In this document: in pieces, positions 21,278 through 31,356 of the stretch
Layout of the letters: each line of letters starts with the position of its first letter
Numbering within the stretch: position 1 is the first letter of the stretch
DNA from: Odiellus spinosus
Lineage: Eukaryota; Arthropoda; Arachnida; Opiliones; Phalangiidae
Reading direction: 5' to 3'
Assembly: GCA_963920705.1 (NCBI GenBank)
Contig: OY987229.1
Location: forward strand, 24,339,728-24,403,727
Length of the DNA stretch: 64,000 nucleotides
Translations under genes and position numbers: made by a program
Notes under the pieces: generated by a model
The model's input: the letters and a program-made list of their open reading frames with translations, nothing else
What the model was told of the DNA's origin: nothing
The model's database searches: none

Positions 21278-21316
21278 TTTTAAATCCTATTTTTAAAACT
21301 TTCTAAAACCCCGTAG

Positions 21317-21838
21317 CAAAAATATAAAAAACACACGAATCTTCACGCTCCTCGGATGAAAACCGTTAAACGTTACGATTGTAATATTTGCGGCTCCGGT
21401 TTCGCGACACCTTACAACTTGAGGGTTCACTCCTTAAGTCATTCGTCATCTCGACCCTTTCAATGCGCCGAATGCGAAAAGAGTTTTACCAGGAAATCTC
21501 TGATGATCGAACACTCGTCCGTCCATACCGGCGCTAAGCCTTACTCTTGCACCATTTGCGGTCAAGGTTTCGCTCGAAAAAGCGCTTTGTGGACCCACGA
21601 ACGTCGTCACTCCGGCTTCAAGCCTTACAAATGCTCCGAATGCGACAAAGAGTTCGTCGTGTCGGAAAAACTTCAGTTGCACTTACTGACGCACACCGGC
21701 GAACGCCCGCACGAATGCGACATCTGTCACAAAAGATTCACTCAAAAATACAATTTAACCGTTCACAAGAAAACTCATTTGAGAAAGAATGAAGGGCGAA
21801 TGAAGGATATATCTGCCGAGCAAAGTTATGACGTCTGA
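21317..21838 (+). CDS. ZF14: terminal C2H2 zinc-finger exon
   Basis: Paralogue of ZF13 with an intact junction half-finger (Q-K-Y-K-K-H-T-N-L-H) after the acceptor CCCCGTAG, phase 0. Five full fingers, the last [10 protein letters not shown], then a short end (KDISAEQSYDV); 173 codons, the shortest copy. The 438-nt spacer to its upstream element contains the same inserted repeat as ZF13, so the insertion predates their duplication. Confidence 0.87.
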   Translation, partial: QKYKKHTNLHAPRMKTVKRYDCNICGSGFATPYNLRVHSLSHSSSRPFQCAECEKSFTRKSLMIEHSSVHTGAKPYSCTICGQGFARKSALWTHERRHSGFKPYKCSECDKEFVVSEKLQLHLLTHTGERPHECDICHKRFTQKYNLTVHKKTHLRKNEGRMKDISAEQSYDV

Positions 21839-22924
21839 TTGCGCTGTTCCAGGAAAAACCTCGACTATAGATAATTCATTCTTGGAAGGAACTAGTCCTA
21901 ATCTTCGTAAGGAAAATTTGGATTGATTTCAAAACGTGCCGATTGGTCATGATGTTTTTCTTAAATTTCTTTCTCCGAGACAAACCTTTAAAAAATTTGA
22001 AATGTGATTCGTATGGAATGATCTCCCGCGTTTTGTGCCAATATTGGTTGCAATTACGAGTCTTTGTTAGAACAATCCAATCATTTATCCTTAGAATGTC
22101 AGCTCGTACAAAGCTAAGGCAGCTTCACTTTTGAATAGATTAAACGATTTTTTTGCACCCCGAGAAAATATGAGCTTCTGAATTTAAAAACCAAACGCTC
22201 GGGGCAAAGGCTAGAAGCGCATACCCCCTTAATTAGCTCAACATTTTCCCCTGCTCGCTGATAAGTCTGTCAATAATTGTAATAGCATTCAAACTTAGTT
22301 AACAGAATTTGCGAAACTTGTAGAGTATATTAATAAAATGGGTGACGTATTCCTTTGTATGAATTTGATAATACTTTAGTTTTAGTACGTATCTGTAATT
22401 GTTAATTGTAAGTACGTTAAATTTATCAAAATCGAGGTATATTCGACCACTTCAGTGTAAATGGATACTATAGACTCTGGAAACAAGTTATTTTTAATTT
22501 AGACTTAAAATACGCGTAAAATCATGAAAAATCTCTGTTAATTTTCAACGTTGCGAAATTTCATGAGAACTCCAGTTTGAAATGGAACTTCGTAAGATAA
22601 CTTATCAGAGTTATAATATTCCTTTAAAAATAAAGACTAACTAACAATCGCCAATGAAATTAAGTAATGATGTAAATGGATCTGCAGTTTAAATTTTTTT
22701 GATCAAAATGGCGGCCACATTTAAGGGTGGGGGATGTTAAATGCATTTATTTAAGTCTACGTTGCAGCTCACCTACTTATCATAAACAAAATACATAAGT
22801 ATAGGCACGCGTTTAATATTTAACCCTTAAAAAGCGGATGTCTTCAAATTATAAATTCAACCATACGATAATAATCTGTAGATGTTTATCGCGCGCAATG
22901 ATGGGCTCCCTATCTTCGCATTTT
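21839..22924. other. Spacer ZF14-ZF15
   Basis: AT-rich; no supported gene. The 63-codon frame at 21943 has no domain. Confidence 0.55.
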
Positions 22925-22938
22925 TAGTGCGGAAATCT
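22925..22938 (+). promoter_or_regulatory. Array element of ZF15 (variant)
   Basis: Reads TAGTGCGGAAATCT after CGCATTTT, one T-to-C change in the core; 55 nt before the exon. Confidence 0.78.
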
Positions 22939-22993
22939 AATTTTAATTTCCAAAAAGAAAGTTTTTAAAACATTTAATACGTTGATGTCGTAG

Positions 22994-23704
22994 CAAACTT
23001 TAAAAGTTCACGTGAAACTAAAACACACGGAAGAGGGCCTGGTGAAGAAATTCGTTTGCGAAATATGCGGCGAAAGTTACGCGAAATTACCGTATTTGAA
23101 TCAACATCGATTTAAACACACCGGAGAGAAACCCTTCGAATGCGAACATTGTGGAAAAGGGTTCGTCAAGAAAGCGGCCATGTTAGAACACTCCAGCATA
23201 CATACGGGCGCTAAGCCTTTTCTATGCAGCGTATGTGGAAAGGCTTTCGCGTATTACTCGTCCATGTTTAAGCACGCGCGCAGTCACGCGAGTAATCGTC
23301 CGCATAAATGCGACAAATGCGGAAAAGGCTTCGTTGTACTCAGAAAACTCGAAACGCATCGTCTGCTTCACACGGGAGGCGGTCCTCACGCTTGCGATAT
23401 TTGCCACAAGAGATTCAACGAAAAATTTAACCTAAATCTTCACCTAAGAAGGCATAGTAAGGAGAAAATTAGTCGGGGGAAGAAATCGACCAACAAAGAT
23501 ACTTCAACTAACTCGACTAAATCGAAGAAAAAGGTTAATGCTGGCGCGCAGTCGAACAAAAAAGGGACTGAAAGTAAAGACGAGACATTCGTCGACGATG
23601 TTGGTCGTAGGACGTTTGACGATACACCTGGTACAAGTTATTTTGATTGCGCGTACCAGACGTCAACGGTTATGCCTGGTACTAGTTACTATACCCAGTT
23701 GTAG
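22994..23704 (+). CDS. ZF15: terminal C2H2 zinc-finger exon without ATG
   Basis: Phase-0 exon after GTCGTAG, opening Q-T-L-K-V-H-V-K-L-K-H, so the junction finger has H-x4-H spacing and the usual Met codon is GTG. This argues against independent translation from this site. Five fingers, the last FNEKFNLNLH, then a Lys/Ser/Thr-rich segment and a duplicated tail: GTSYFDCAYQ followed by [11 protein letters not shown]. It has 236 codons. Confidence 0.88.
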   Translation, partial: QTLKVHVKLKHTEEGLVKKFVCEICGESYAKLPYLNQHRFKHTGEKPFECEHCGKGFVKKAAMLEHSSIHTGAKPFLCSVCGKAFAYYSSMFKHARSHASNRPHKCDKCGKGFVVLRKLETHRLLHTGGGPHACDICHKRFNEKFNLNLHLRRHSKEKISRGKKSTNKDTSTNSTKSKKKVNAGAQSNKKGTESKDETFVDDVGRRTFDDTPGTSYFDCAYQTSTVMPGTSYYTQL

Positions 23705-23801
23705 ACTAACAAGGTTTTATTTAAACAGTACATATAAATGAAAATGTATCTTCTGTGAAAATTGTAACCCAAAAAAATGGTAAATTTTCACGTAAATTTA
23801 C

Positions 23802-23845
23802 AACATAAGTTTATAACTTATCTTCTAAGTTATAAACTTATGTTA
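23802..23845. repeat. Near-perfect hairpin of the ATAAGTTTATAACTTAT family
   Basis: AACATAAGTTTATAACTTAT is followed directly by its inverse, about 21-nt arms and almost no loop, 98 bp after the ZF15 stop. Confidence 0.8.
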
Positions 23846-24360
23846 CAACTGTACAGATATGGTATTTAAAAATCAGTAAATCACCAGCTGGCGTCTCTAG
23901 TTCTATAAGATCGAAGTTACTATCAAGTTTGTCTTTGATATCACTAGACCGAAATAAAAAAGTCGTATTGAATAGATGAAGGATGTGATTTATATTAGTT
24001 TGGCAAATTTTAAAGGGATTATGAAGTAGTCAGAAAATATTTAATCCAAGTTTTGAGATTGGTGAATGTTGAAATACTGCGCTTTTTAACGTCTAAGGAC
24101 CAATGCTTAACTAGTAAATTAAATTAACCTTTTTGAAAAACGCGCTGAATCCGTGACTCCGTCGATATTCGAGTTTAACAAACCACAGAGATGACGGTTC
24201 GCGAAAGTAGAATTTTATTGACTGGAATAAACGTGGTCGATTTAAATAAGTTGGTGGTGTAAACTTAATATGGGTGTAATTAAGCTAAGTACTGTGTTTA
24301 TTTTCTATCCGTTATTTCTTGGTTAGTACACGAAACTCGTCAGCTCGCCTCGTTGCGTTT

Positions 24361-24375
24361 CTAGTGTGGAAATCT
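24361..24375 (+). promoter_or_regulatory. Array element of ZF16
   Basis: Perfect CTAGTGTGGAAATCT after TTGCGTTT; 60 nt before the exon. Confidence 0.82.
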
Positions 24376-24435
24376 CTCATCCTATTAGATATGAAAATCC
24401 TATTTTAAAATACGTATTATTTTCCCACTAAATAG

Positions 24436-25122
24436 AAAGGGCTTCGATTACACGTGAAAACGCACACCGGAGAAAGTCTACTAAAGAAATTCGTCTGCGA
24501 AATATGCGGCGCCTCTTACACGAAACTACCCGGTTTAATGGAACACAAACTGAAACATTCGGGTGATAGACCATTTCCGTGCGAATATTGCGATAAGGTG
24601 TTCTTTAGAAAAGCCGCCATGTTGGAACATTCCAACATTCATACGGGCGAGAAGCCTTTTCTCTGCACCGTATGCGGTAAGGCATTCATGTACAATTCTT
24701 CCATGTTTAAACACGCTAGAAGTCACGCGCTTATCAAATCTCATAAATGCGAAGAATGCGGAAGAACCTTCATCAGACGCGATTATTTCGTGGCCCATCG
24801 TTTACTTCACACCGGCGGAGGTCCGGAGTGCCAGTTTTGTCAAAAGAAATGCACTACCGCGCACACTTTGCGCGCTCATTTGAAGTTGCACGTTAAAGAG
24901 AAAAAGATTCGAACTCCGAGGAAGAAATCGACCAATCGGAAGAGTTCCAAAACCTCCTTGGTTAAAAATACCCCTGGAACGAGAAAGGCTGTGACAGAGA
25001 GACAGAAAAAAACCGAAGTTCATCAGATGTTGGAAGACGCGCCATTGGTTGATGATTATTTTAATTTAGACTATCAAACGTCGTCGGTTTTGCCCGGTAC
25101 CAGTTACTACACGCAATTATAG
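24436..25122 (+). CDS. ZF16: terminal C2H2 zinc-finger exon, recent duplicate
   Basis: Phase-0 exon after CTAAATAG, opening K-G-L-R-L-H-V-K-T-H; the Met position is GTG. Five fingers, the last unusual: ECQFCQKKCTTAHTLRAH has Cys in place of the core Phe and a short Gly-rich linker (TGGGP). The basic region (RTPRKKSTNRK) is followed by the tail DYFNLDYQ...PGTSYYTQL. It has 228 codons. The exon and about 430 bp upstream are duplicated as ZF17. Confidence 0.88.
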   Translation, partial: KGLRLHVKTHTGESLLKKFVCEICGASYTKLPGLMEHKLKHSGDRPFPCEYCDKVFFRKAAMLEHSNIHTGEKPFLCTVCGKAFMYNSSMFKHARSHALIKSHKCEECGRTFIRRDYFVAHRLLHTGGGPECQFCQKKCTTAHTLRAHLKLHVKEKKIRTPRKKSTNRKSSKTSLVKNTPGTRKAVTERQKKTEVHQMLEDAPLVDDYFNLDYQTSSVLPGTSYYTQL

Positions 25123-25889
25123 AGAAGAAACATACTTACTCTGTACTTACTCTTTACTTTTCATCGATGCCTTAATATTAACGCAAAAAACTAAAATTTT
25201 ATCACTGAAAAAACAATTTTTTTTAATTAGAACGCGTTTAAAAGCCTACGCTAATGAGAACTTCGACGAAGCTCGAGTCCTGATGTTACCAAGAACCAAT
25301 TGAAACCATTTGAATTCATTCTGCACATTCAGTTAAAATAATTAAGACAGTTGTTTAAAGTTATTCGTTTCAACATTCCCAACCAATATGATTCTATAGA
25401 GTTTAAAATCTAGCTCTCTGATTGGTCACGAATAGAATTTCATCAACCATGGCTGGAAGTTGAGCCTCGTTACTTGTTTTTGTTTTCTAGACAACCAATT
25501 GTTACTACATAGTTTTATTTTAACAAAAACAAAAAAACTTGTCAAATTTTAAAGGGATTATGAAGTAGTCAGATGATATTTAATCCCAATTTTGAAATTG
25601 TTGAATGTTGAAATACTGCGCTTTTTAACGTCTAAGGATCAATGCTTAACTAGTAAATTAAATTAACCTTTTTGAAAAGCGCGCTGAATCCGTGACTCCA
25701 TCGATATTCGAGTTTAACAAACCACAGAGATGACGGTTCGCGAAAGTAGAATTTTATTGTGACTGGAATACACGTGGTCGATTTACATAAGTTGGAGGGG
25801 TAAACTTAATTAAGCTAAATACTGTTTTTATTTTCTATCCGTTATTTCTTGGTAATACACAAAACGTATCAGCTCGCCTCGTTGCGTTT

Positions 25890-25904
25890 CTAGTGTGGAA
25901 ATCT
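25890..25904 (+). promoter_or_regulatory. Array element of ZF17
   Basis: Perfect CTAGTGTGGAAATCT after TTGCGTTT; 60 nt before the exon (same duplication as ZF16). Confidence 0.82.
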
Positions 25905-25964
25905 CTCATCCGATTAGATATCTAATTCCTATTTTAAAATACGTATTATTTTCCCACTAAATAG

Positions 25965-26624
25965 AAAGGGCTTAGAGAACACTTGAAAACGCACACTGGA
26001 GAAAGTCTACTAAAGAAATTCGTCTGCGAAATATGCGGCGCCTCTTACACGAAACTACCCGGTTTGATGGAACACAAACTGAAACATTCGGGTGATAGAC
26101 CATTTCCGTGCGAATATTGCGATAAGGTGTTCTTTAGAAAAGCCGCCATGTTGGAACATTCCAACATTCATACGGGCGAGAAGCCTTTTCTGTGCACCAT
26201 ATGCGGTAAGGCATTCATGTACAATTCTTCCATGTTTAAACACGCTAGAAGTCACGCCGGTATCAAACCGCATAAATGCGAAGAATGCGGAAAAACCTTC
26301 GTAAAACGCGATTATTTAGTGGCCCATCGTCTACTTCACACCGGCGGAGGTCCGGAGTGCCAGTTTTGTCAAAAGAAATGCACTACCGTCCACAATTTGC
26401 GAGCTCATTTGAAGTCGCACGTTAAAGAGAAAAAGATACGAACTCCGAGGAAGAAATCGACCAATCGGAAGAGTTCCAAAACCTCCTTGGTGACGACAGA
26501 GAGACAGAAAAAAACCGAAGTTCATCAGATGGTGGAAGACGCGCCGTTGGTTGATGATTATTTTAATTTAGACTATCAAACGTCGTCGGTTTTGCCCGGT
26601 ACCAGTTACTACACGCAATTATAG
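25965..26624 (+). CDS. ZF17: terminal C2H2 zinc-finger exon, recent duplicate of ZF16
   Basis: Phase-0 exon after CTAAATAG, opening K-G-L-R-E-H-L-K-T-H; the Met position is TTG. It is nearly identical to ZF16 through the first three fingers. It differs in finger 4 (FVKRDYLVAH against FIRRDYFVAH), finger 5 (CTTVHNLRAH against CTTAHTLRAH) and a small in-frame deletion in the basic region. It has 219 codons. Confidence 0.88.
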   Translation, partial: KGLREHLKTHTGESLLKKFVCEICGASYTKLPGLMEHKLKHSGDRPFPCEYCDKVFFRKAAMLEHSNIHTGEKPFLCTICGKAFMYNSSMFKHARSHAGIKPHKCEECGKTFVKRDYLVAHRLLHTGGGPECQFCQKKCTTVHNLRAHLKSHVKEKKIRTPRKKSTNRKSSKTSLVTTERQKKTEVHQMVEDAPLVDDYFNLDYQTSSVLPGTSYYTQL

Positions 26625-27293
26625 AGAAGAAACTTACTTACTCTGTAATACTTATGATACTCTTTACTTTTCATCGATGCCTTAATATTAACGAAATACG
26701 AATGTTCTATCACTGAAAAACTAAATTTTTTAATTGAAGTTCGAGTCCTATGATGTATAACAATACACGTTGAAGTTTTCTATTACCAAAAATCAATTGA
26801 AACCTTTCAATTCATTCTTTCCATCCAATTAAAACAATTAATACAATTGTTTAAAATTCCCAACCAATAAGATTCTATAGAATTGAAAATTGAATTCTCT
26901 TATTGTTCAGGTCTTATTTATAATTTCAACAACCAGGGCTGTTACTCGTTTGTTTCTAATTATTTTATTTTAACAAAAACAAATAACATCCAATTTTGAA
27001 CAACATCAAACCATTACTAATAAAGTTATTTTCTTCGGATTTTCATTAATTTTTTTCTGACATCAGAATGCAAACTTTTGCTCTTTAATAATGTTCAGTT
27101 TGAACACGAGCGCACACAGTCACGGAAATGGGAAGGGAACCGTACTCATATACGTAATTTAACCGTGTTAATTAAATAATTATCTCATTAACCACTTTAA
27201 ATATATTAGTTACCACTTTAGTATGACTTCAATCAGAGTTTAGAACTCTATTAGATAAATAATTTGTTATCGAAGCTCCCATATTTTGCATTT

Positions 27294-27308
27294 CTAGTGT
27301 GGAAATCT
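27294..27308 (+). promoter_or_regulatory. Array element of ZF18
   Basis: Perfect CTAGTGTGGAAATCT after TTGCATTT; 63 nt before the exon. Confidence 0.82.
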
Positions 27309-27371
27309 TGAAACACCGTTAAATTTTAACAAAGACTAACGCGGTTAACGTATTTTGATCCAAAAATTTAG

Positions 27372-28046
27372 CAAGGCTTGAAAATTCACATGAGAACGCA
27401 CACCGGAGAGAGTCTATTGAAGAAATTCGTGTGCGAAATATGCGGCGCGGGTTACACGAAACTCCCCTACTTGAACGACCACAAACTAAGGCACACGGGC
27501 GAGCGTCCGTTTAAATGCGATCAGTGTGGAAAAGGTTTTACCAAGAAATCCGTCTTGATGGAACATTTGAACATTCACAGCGGAGCTAAGCCTTTTCTTT
27601 GTACCGTATGCGGCAAGGCTTTCGCGCATAGTTCTTCCATGTTCACGCACATGCGCAATCACGCCGGCAACAAACAACACAAATGCGAACAATGCGGCAA
27701 ATGTTTCGTCATTAGAGATAAACTGTTACTTCATACGTTGACGCATACCGGCGAAAGACCCCACGAATGCGAAATTTGTCACAAGAGGTTTAGTCAGAAA
27801 TACAACTTAACCGTTCATCTTAGAACGCATACTAGGGAAAAGACTAGCAAGAAATTAACGGCTAATGAGGAGAGTGCGGCTCAACCTGGAAGCTCATTAA
27901 CCGAATCTTCGAGAACCAGGAAAAAATCAACCACTCAAGTGGTTGAAGATAGGAATTTTTTGGATACCGCCGGCGTTAATTATTTTAATTTCGGTTACCA
28001 AACGCAAATGGTCATGCCAGGAACTAGTTATTACACGCAATTGTAA
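27372..28046 (+). CDS. ZF18: terminal C2H2 zinc-finger exon
   Basis: Phase-0 exon after AAAAATTTAG, opening [10 protein letters not shown]. It has a half-finger and five fingers, 224 codons. The linker [15 protein letters not shown] and the tail [26 protein letters not shown] place it with ZF10 and ZF15-17. The last finger is the standard [10 protein letters not shown]. Confidence 0.91.
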   Translation, partial: QGLKIHMRTHTGESLLKKFVCEICGAGYTKLPYLNDHKLRHTGERPFKCDQCGKGFTKKSVLMEHLNIHSGAKPFLCTVCGKAFAHSSSMFTHMRNHAGNKQHKCEQCGKCFVIRDKLLLHTLTHTGERPHECEICHKRFSQKYNLTVHLRTHTREKTSKKLTANEESAAQPGSSLTESSRTRKKSTTQVVEDRNFLDTAGVNYFNFGYQTQMVMPGTSYYTQL

Positions 28047-29080
28047 TATTTCATTTTTAACAAAGGCTTAACCTTCAAGCTAATTTGATTATTGGTTCAA
28101 ATTATTAGTATTTCGATTAAATGTAAAACCCAACATTTGTCAAAATGTTTCTTTAACTAAAATTAATTCAAAGGTCAATAAGATAAACCAACTTAACCAC
28201 CATGGGATGGGAGGGGGGGCTTTACCACACTTAACTGTTATTTGTTGATCAAAACATCCAATCAGGCTGATTGTAAACTACTTTCTTATCCATAGTTATT
28301 GCGTTTAAAGGTAATTAAAGGATAACTCTGAACTAAAAAATAAGTCATTTTAATTTAAAAGAAATTCGGAAACAGTATTTTATCAAACCCGACTTAATTT
28401 ATTTAAATATAAATTGGTAAAAATATAATTTAATCGTATTTTAGTTTTCACTCTCTCAAAATAAATTATAATGATTTTTATTTTTAGCTCAGAGTTTTCC
28501 TTTAATGAATAATAACATTTCAGGGCAAGTTTTTATTGAAACGCTTTCGTGGGTAAAAATTTATACGCCATATAAATCGGGTCAATTTTCCTCGGCAAAA
28601 AAATAAGCAATATCCTATTTAGTAGGCTACTTCAATCAATTTTTATTATAAGGGAAACAAATTGAAACTTTCTGAATTTCTAGTAACTTTCTCGCTTTTC
28701 CTTTTCTTCATATTCCTCACTTTGCTTTTTAAGCGAAGAAAAATGTATTTCAGGGCTGGAAAACTTATAAAAACGACAGTGTAAATTGAAAGTGCCCAAA
28801 AGGTCAGGGGAAGGCTAGCAATTTTTGAAATAAGTCAAAAAGGTATTTAATTTGTTTTTTTCAGAAAGTCAGATCATTATCGTTAAATTAAAACCACCTG
28901 AGAAAATAATTTTGGGTCGCTGGTGAGATTTGAAACCAAGAATACTAGTTAAGTTCGAGGGCTAACCCACCCAAAAATACAGAAATTTGAGGAATAAAAA
29001 TATAATCATTTACGCGAAACGCTAAGAAATTAATCTAAAATTATTTAGGCAAATATCGTCCCGTTAATCGCGATAAATTG

Positions 29081-29094
29081 TAGTGTGGAAATCT
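29081..29094 (+). promoter_or_regulatory. Array element of ZF19
   Basis: Reads TAGTGTGGAAATCT after ATAAATTG; 62 nt before the exon. Confidence 0.8.
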
Positions 29095-29156
29095 AAGCTC
29101 TTAACTTTCTTAGGAGTTAAATCACTAACGTTTTTACCCTATCCTCACTCGTATAG

Positions 29157-29828
29157 CGCAATCTGAAACTTCACATGAAATATCACGAAGGAGGCTCCCA
29201 AAAAAGCTTCGTGTGCGAATTGTGCGGCAAAGGTTTCACTAAAATGGGAAACCTAAACACGCACAAACGCAAGCACACCGGAGAGCGACCTTTTCAATGC
29301 GATCAATGCGGCAAGAGTTTCGCGTCTAAATTCGTCTTGATGGAACACATGCCCAGTCATTCGGGAATCAAGTCGCATTTATGCACGTACTGCGGAAAAT
29401 CGTTTTCTCAGAACGCGGCGCTTCACATGCACATACGCAGTCACACAGGATTCAAACCGCATAAATGCCTGCAATGCGGCAAATGCTTCGCCGTACCCGA
29501 GAAATTAACCCTTCATTTGTTAACCCATACCGGAGAGAGACCCCATCAATGCGAAATATGCGAAAAAAGATTCAGTCAGAAATACAATTTAACCGTGCAC
29601 ATGCGCACTCATACCAGAGAGAAGGGTAGAAAGAAAATAACACCCGCTAAGGAGAGTCCTAGTAGCTCGTTGGTCGAACCGACAGCCGCCGCTAGATTGT
29701 GGAAAAAGACCTCGGCCCAAATGGCCGAAGATAGGTCCTTTATCGAATCAGCGGGGGTTAATTATTTTAATTTTGGATATCAGCCAACCATGGTCATGCC
29801 AGGGACTAGTTACTATACGCAGTTGTAG
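29157..29828 (+). CDS. ZF19: terminal C2H2 zinc-finger exon
   Basis: Phase-0 exon after CGTATAG, opening R-N-L-K-L-H-M-K-Y-H. It has a half-finger and five fingers, 223 codons, with standard last finger [10 protein letters not shown] and tail [26 protein letters not shown]. Very similar to ZF20, including the segment PTAAARLWKKTSAQMA before the tail. Confidence 0.91.
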   Translation, partial: RNLKLHMKYHEGGSQKSFVCELCGKGFTKMGNLNTHKRKHTGERPFQCDQCGKSFASKFVLMEHMPSHSGIKSHLCTYCGKSFSQNAALHMHIRSHTGFKPHKCLQCGKCFAVPEKLTLHLLTHTGERPHQCEICEKRFSQKYNLTVHMRTHTREKGRKKITPAKESPSSSLVEPTAAARLWKKTSAQMAEDRSFIESAGVNYFNFGYQPTMVMPGTSYYTQL

Positions 29829-29901
29829 GCGTTTTCAAGTTACCCGTTAGTTAGGAATTTCAAAAAAGCCACGAAATGAGTCATTTCGTCAAAAATCAAC
29901 T

Positions 29902-30285
29902 CTTAAAGGGAGAATGCAACCTAATATGTGATTTTTTTCTTTCGATTTCTTATCGTTTAAATAGGCCTAATCCAACAAATATTAAACTAGAAATAAATTT
30001 AAAACTTACCCGTCAAAATAGGCTTAGCTTGATTCACGGAGATATCTTGAGCTCCACGTATAAGAACTAGCGACCATAGAGATCATAGAGATCCCGTAGA
30101 AGAGCTATCAATCAATGTCAGTGGTCGCTAGTCCTTATACGTTTAGTTCAGGATATCCCCGTGAATCCAGCTAAGCCTATTTTTCGGGTAAGTTTTAAAA
30201 TTTTTGGTTTACCATTGGATTGGGGCTATTTAAACAATAAGGAATCGATAAAAAAAATCACTTTTTAGGTTTCATTCTCCCTTTA
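29902..30285. mobile_element. Fold-back MITE, AAAGGGAGAATG ends
   Basis: Left end TTAAAGGGAGAATGCAACCT, right end AGGTTTCATTCTCCCTTTA. Inner inverted pairs are CTTATCGTTTAAATAGGCC / CTATTTAAACAATAAGGAA and a core AAAACTTACCCG...AATAGGCTTAGC / GCTAAGCCTATTTTTCGG. Confidence 0.85.
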
Positions 30286-31295
30286 TCCACGAAGCAACGG
30301 TATTATCCAATAAAAACACTTCTAATTTGACTATAATTGTTAGCTTTTTGACGAGATTAATGTCAACATTATTTATAATTTCAAAATAAGACAAAATTTG
30401 GAGTTTATAAGTCAAGATTGAAATTTTTCAGGCACGTTAATTTTTTGTTTAGGTTTTGACGCAATTAGCGTAGAATAATACACTATTAGGTTATATAGAT
30501 GGACTTATTTCGTGGAAAATATGCCAGGAATAGAGTCTGGAACTACTGGTTCTTTATTATGTTCGGTATATTATTAAGTATAATAATATTCCGCATATTT
30601 AGTTGTCGCGAAATACCACACATTATTTTCTCATCATTAATTTTTATATATATATTAGCACGAGCTCATAGTATCCCTTTGTATTGTATTTTTCTCAGTT
30701 GTAATGACCGGTTCTTGACTACGGTTTTAGACACGGTTTTATTTCTTAAACGTGATTATTAAATAAATACAGTGTAATCTTTCGGCTCGGTTTCAAAAAC
30801 AACACGTTCATTCATTGGTTCGATTTTAAACTACAAGCGGAAACTAATTTGAAACGAGAAATCAGTCGGGAAATTCGTTAATTGGGAGAAGGTTTATTTT
30901 ACTGGACAATTCCGCTGATTAATTTCACGATGTTAGTTTCTGCTAATAGTTAATTTAATTAATATACCATTTTAAATAATTTTTGTAGAGTAGGTTCTGT
31001 TAGAATTTTAAAAATATTTAATTTGGGTCGGAAACTCGAAGTTAATCTAAATAAGATCTCTACAATTAGGAGTTAATTTCACCTTGATTTGGAAGCTCGT
31101 AGAAAGTTATTTTTACGTATTGTTGGCCTAGAAATAAAAAGGAGCCCAGCTTTGAGTTCGCTACTAACTGAAGGTGGAATAATTCTAATAATCTATCACG
31201 ATACGTGGGAGGTATTGATAAAACGCGATAAATGTAATTAATTTTCAAAAGATGACGCAAACTTCCCATTGCTGGCCCCTTAAAGACGCATCGCG
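30286..31295. other. Spacer ZF19-ZF20
   Basis: No supported gene. The 87-codon hydrophobic frame at 30499-30762 has AT-rich codons and no splice or domain support. Confidence 0.5.
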
Positions 31296-31308
31296 TAGTG
31301 TGGAAATC
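31296..31308 (+). promoter_or_regulatory. Array element of ZF20
   Basis: Reads TAGTGTGGAAATC, then G, after CATCGCG; 48 nt before the exon. Confidence 0.8.
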
Positions 31309-31356
31309 GAACTGTAATTAGATAGATAAATTAACTAACCTATTGCCTATCCCTAG

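Larger units (their letters stand above)
24003..25181 (+). repeat. Duplicated segment, copy 1 (with ZF16)
   Basis: From CAAATTTTAAAGGGATTATG to TTCATCGATGCCTTAATATT; matches copy 2 at 25542-26693 almost base for base over the upstream region and most of the exon. Confidence 0.9.
25542..26693 (+). repeat. Duplicated segment, copy 2 (with ZF17)
   Basis: Direct tandem copy of 24003-25181, offset about 1.53 kb, with small indels in the spacer and one in-frame deletion in the exon. Confidence 0.9.
26694..29080. other. Spacers around ZF18
   Basis: 26694-27293 and 28047-29080: AT-rich, no supported gene. Confidence 0.55.
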
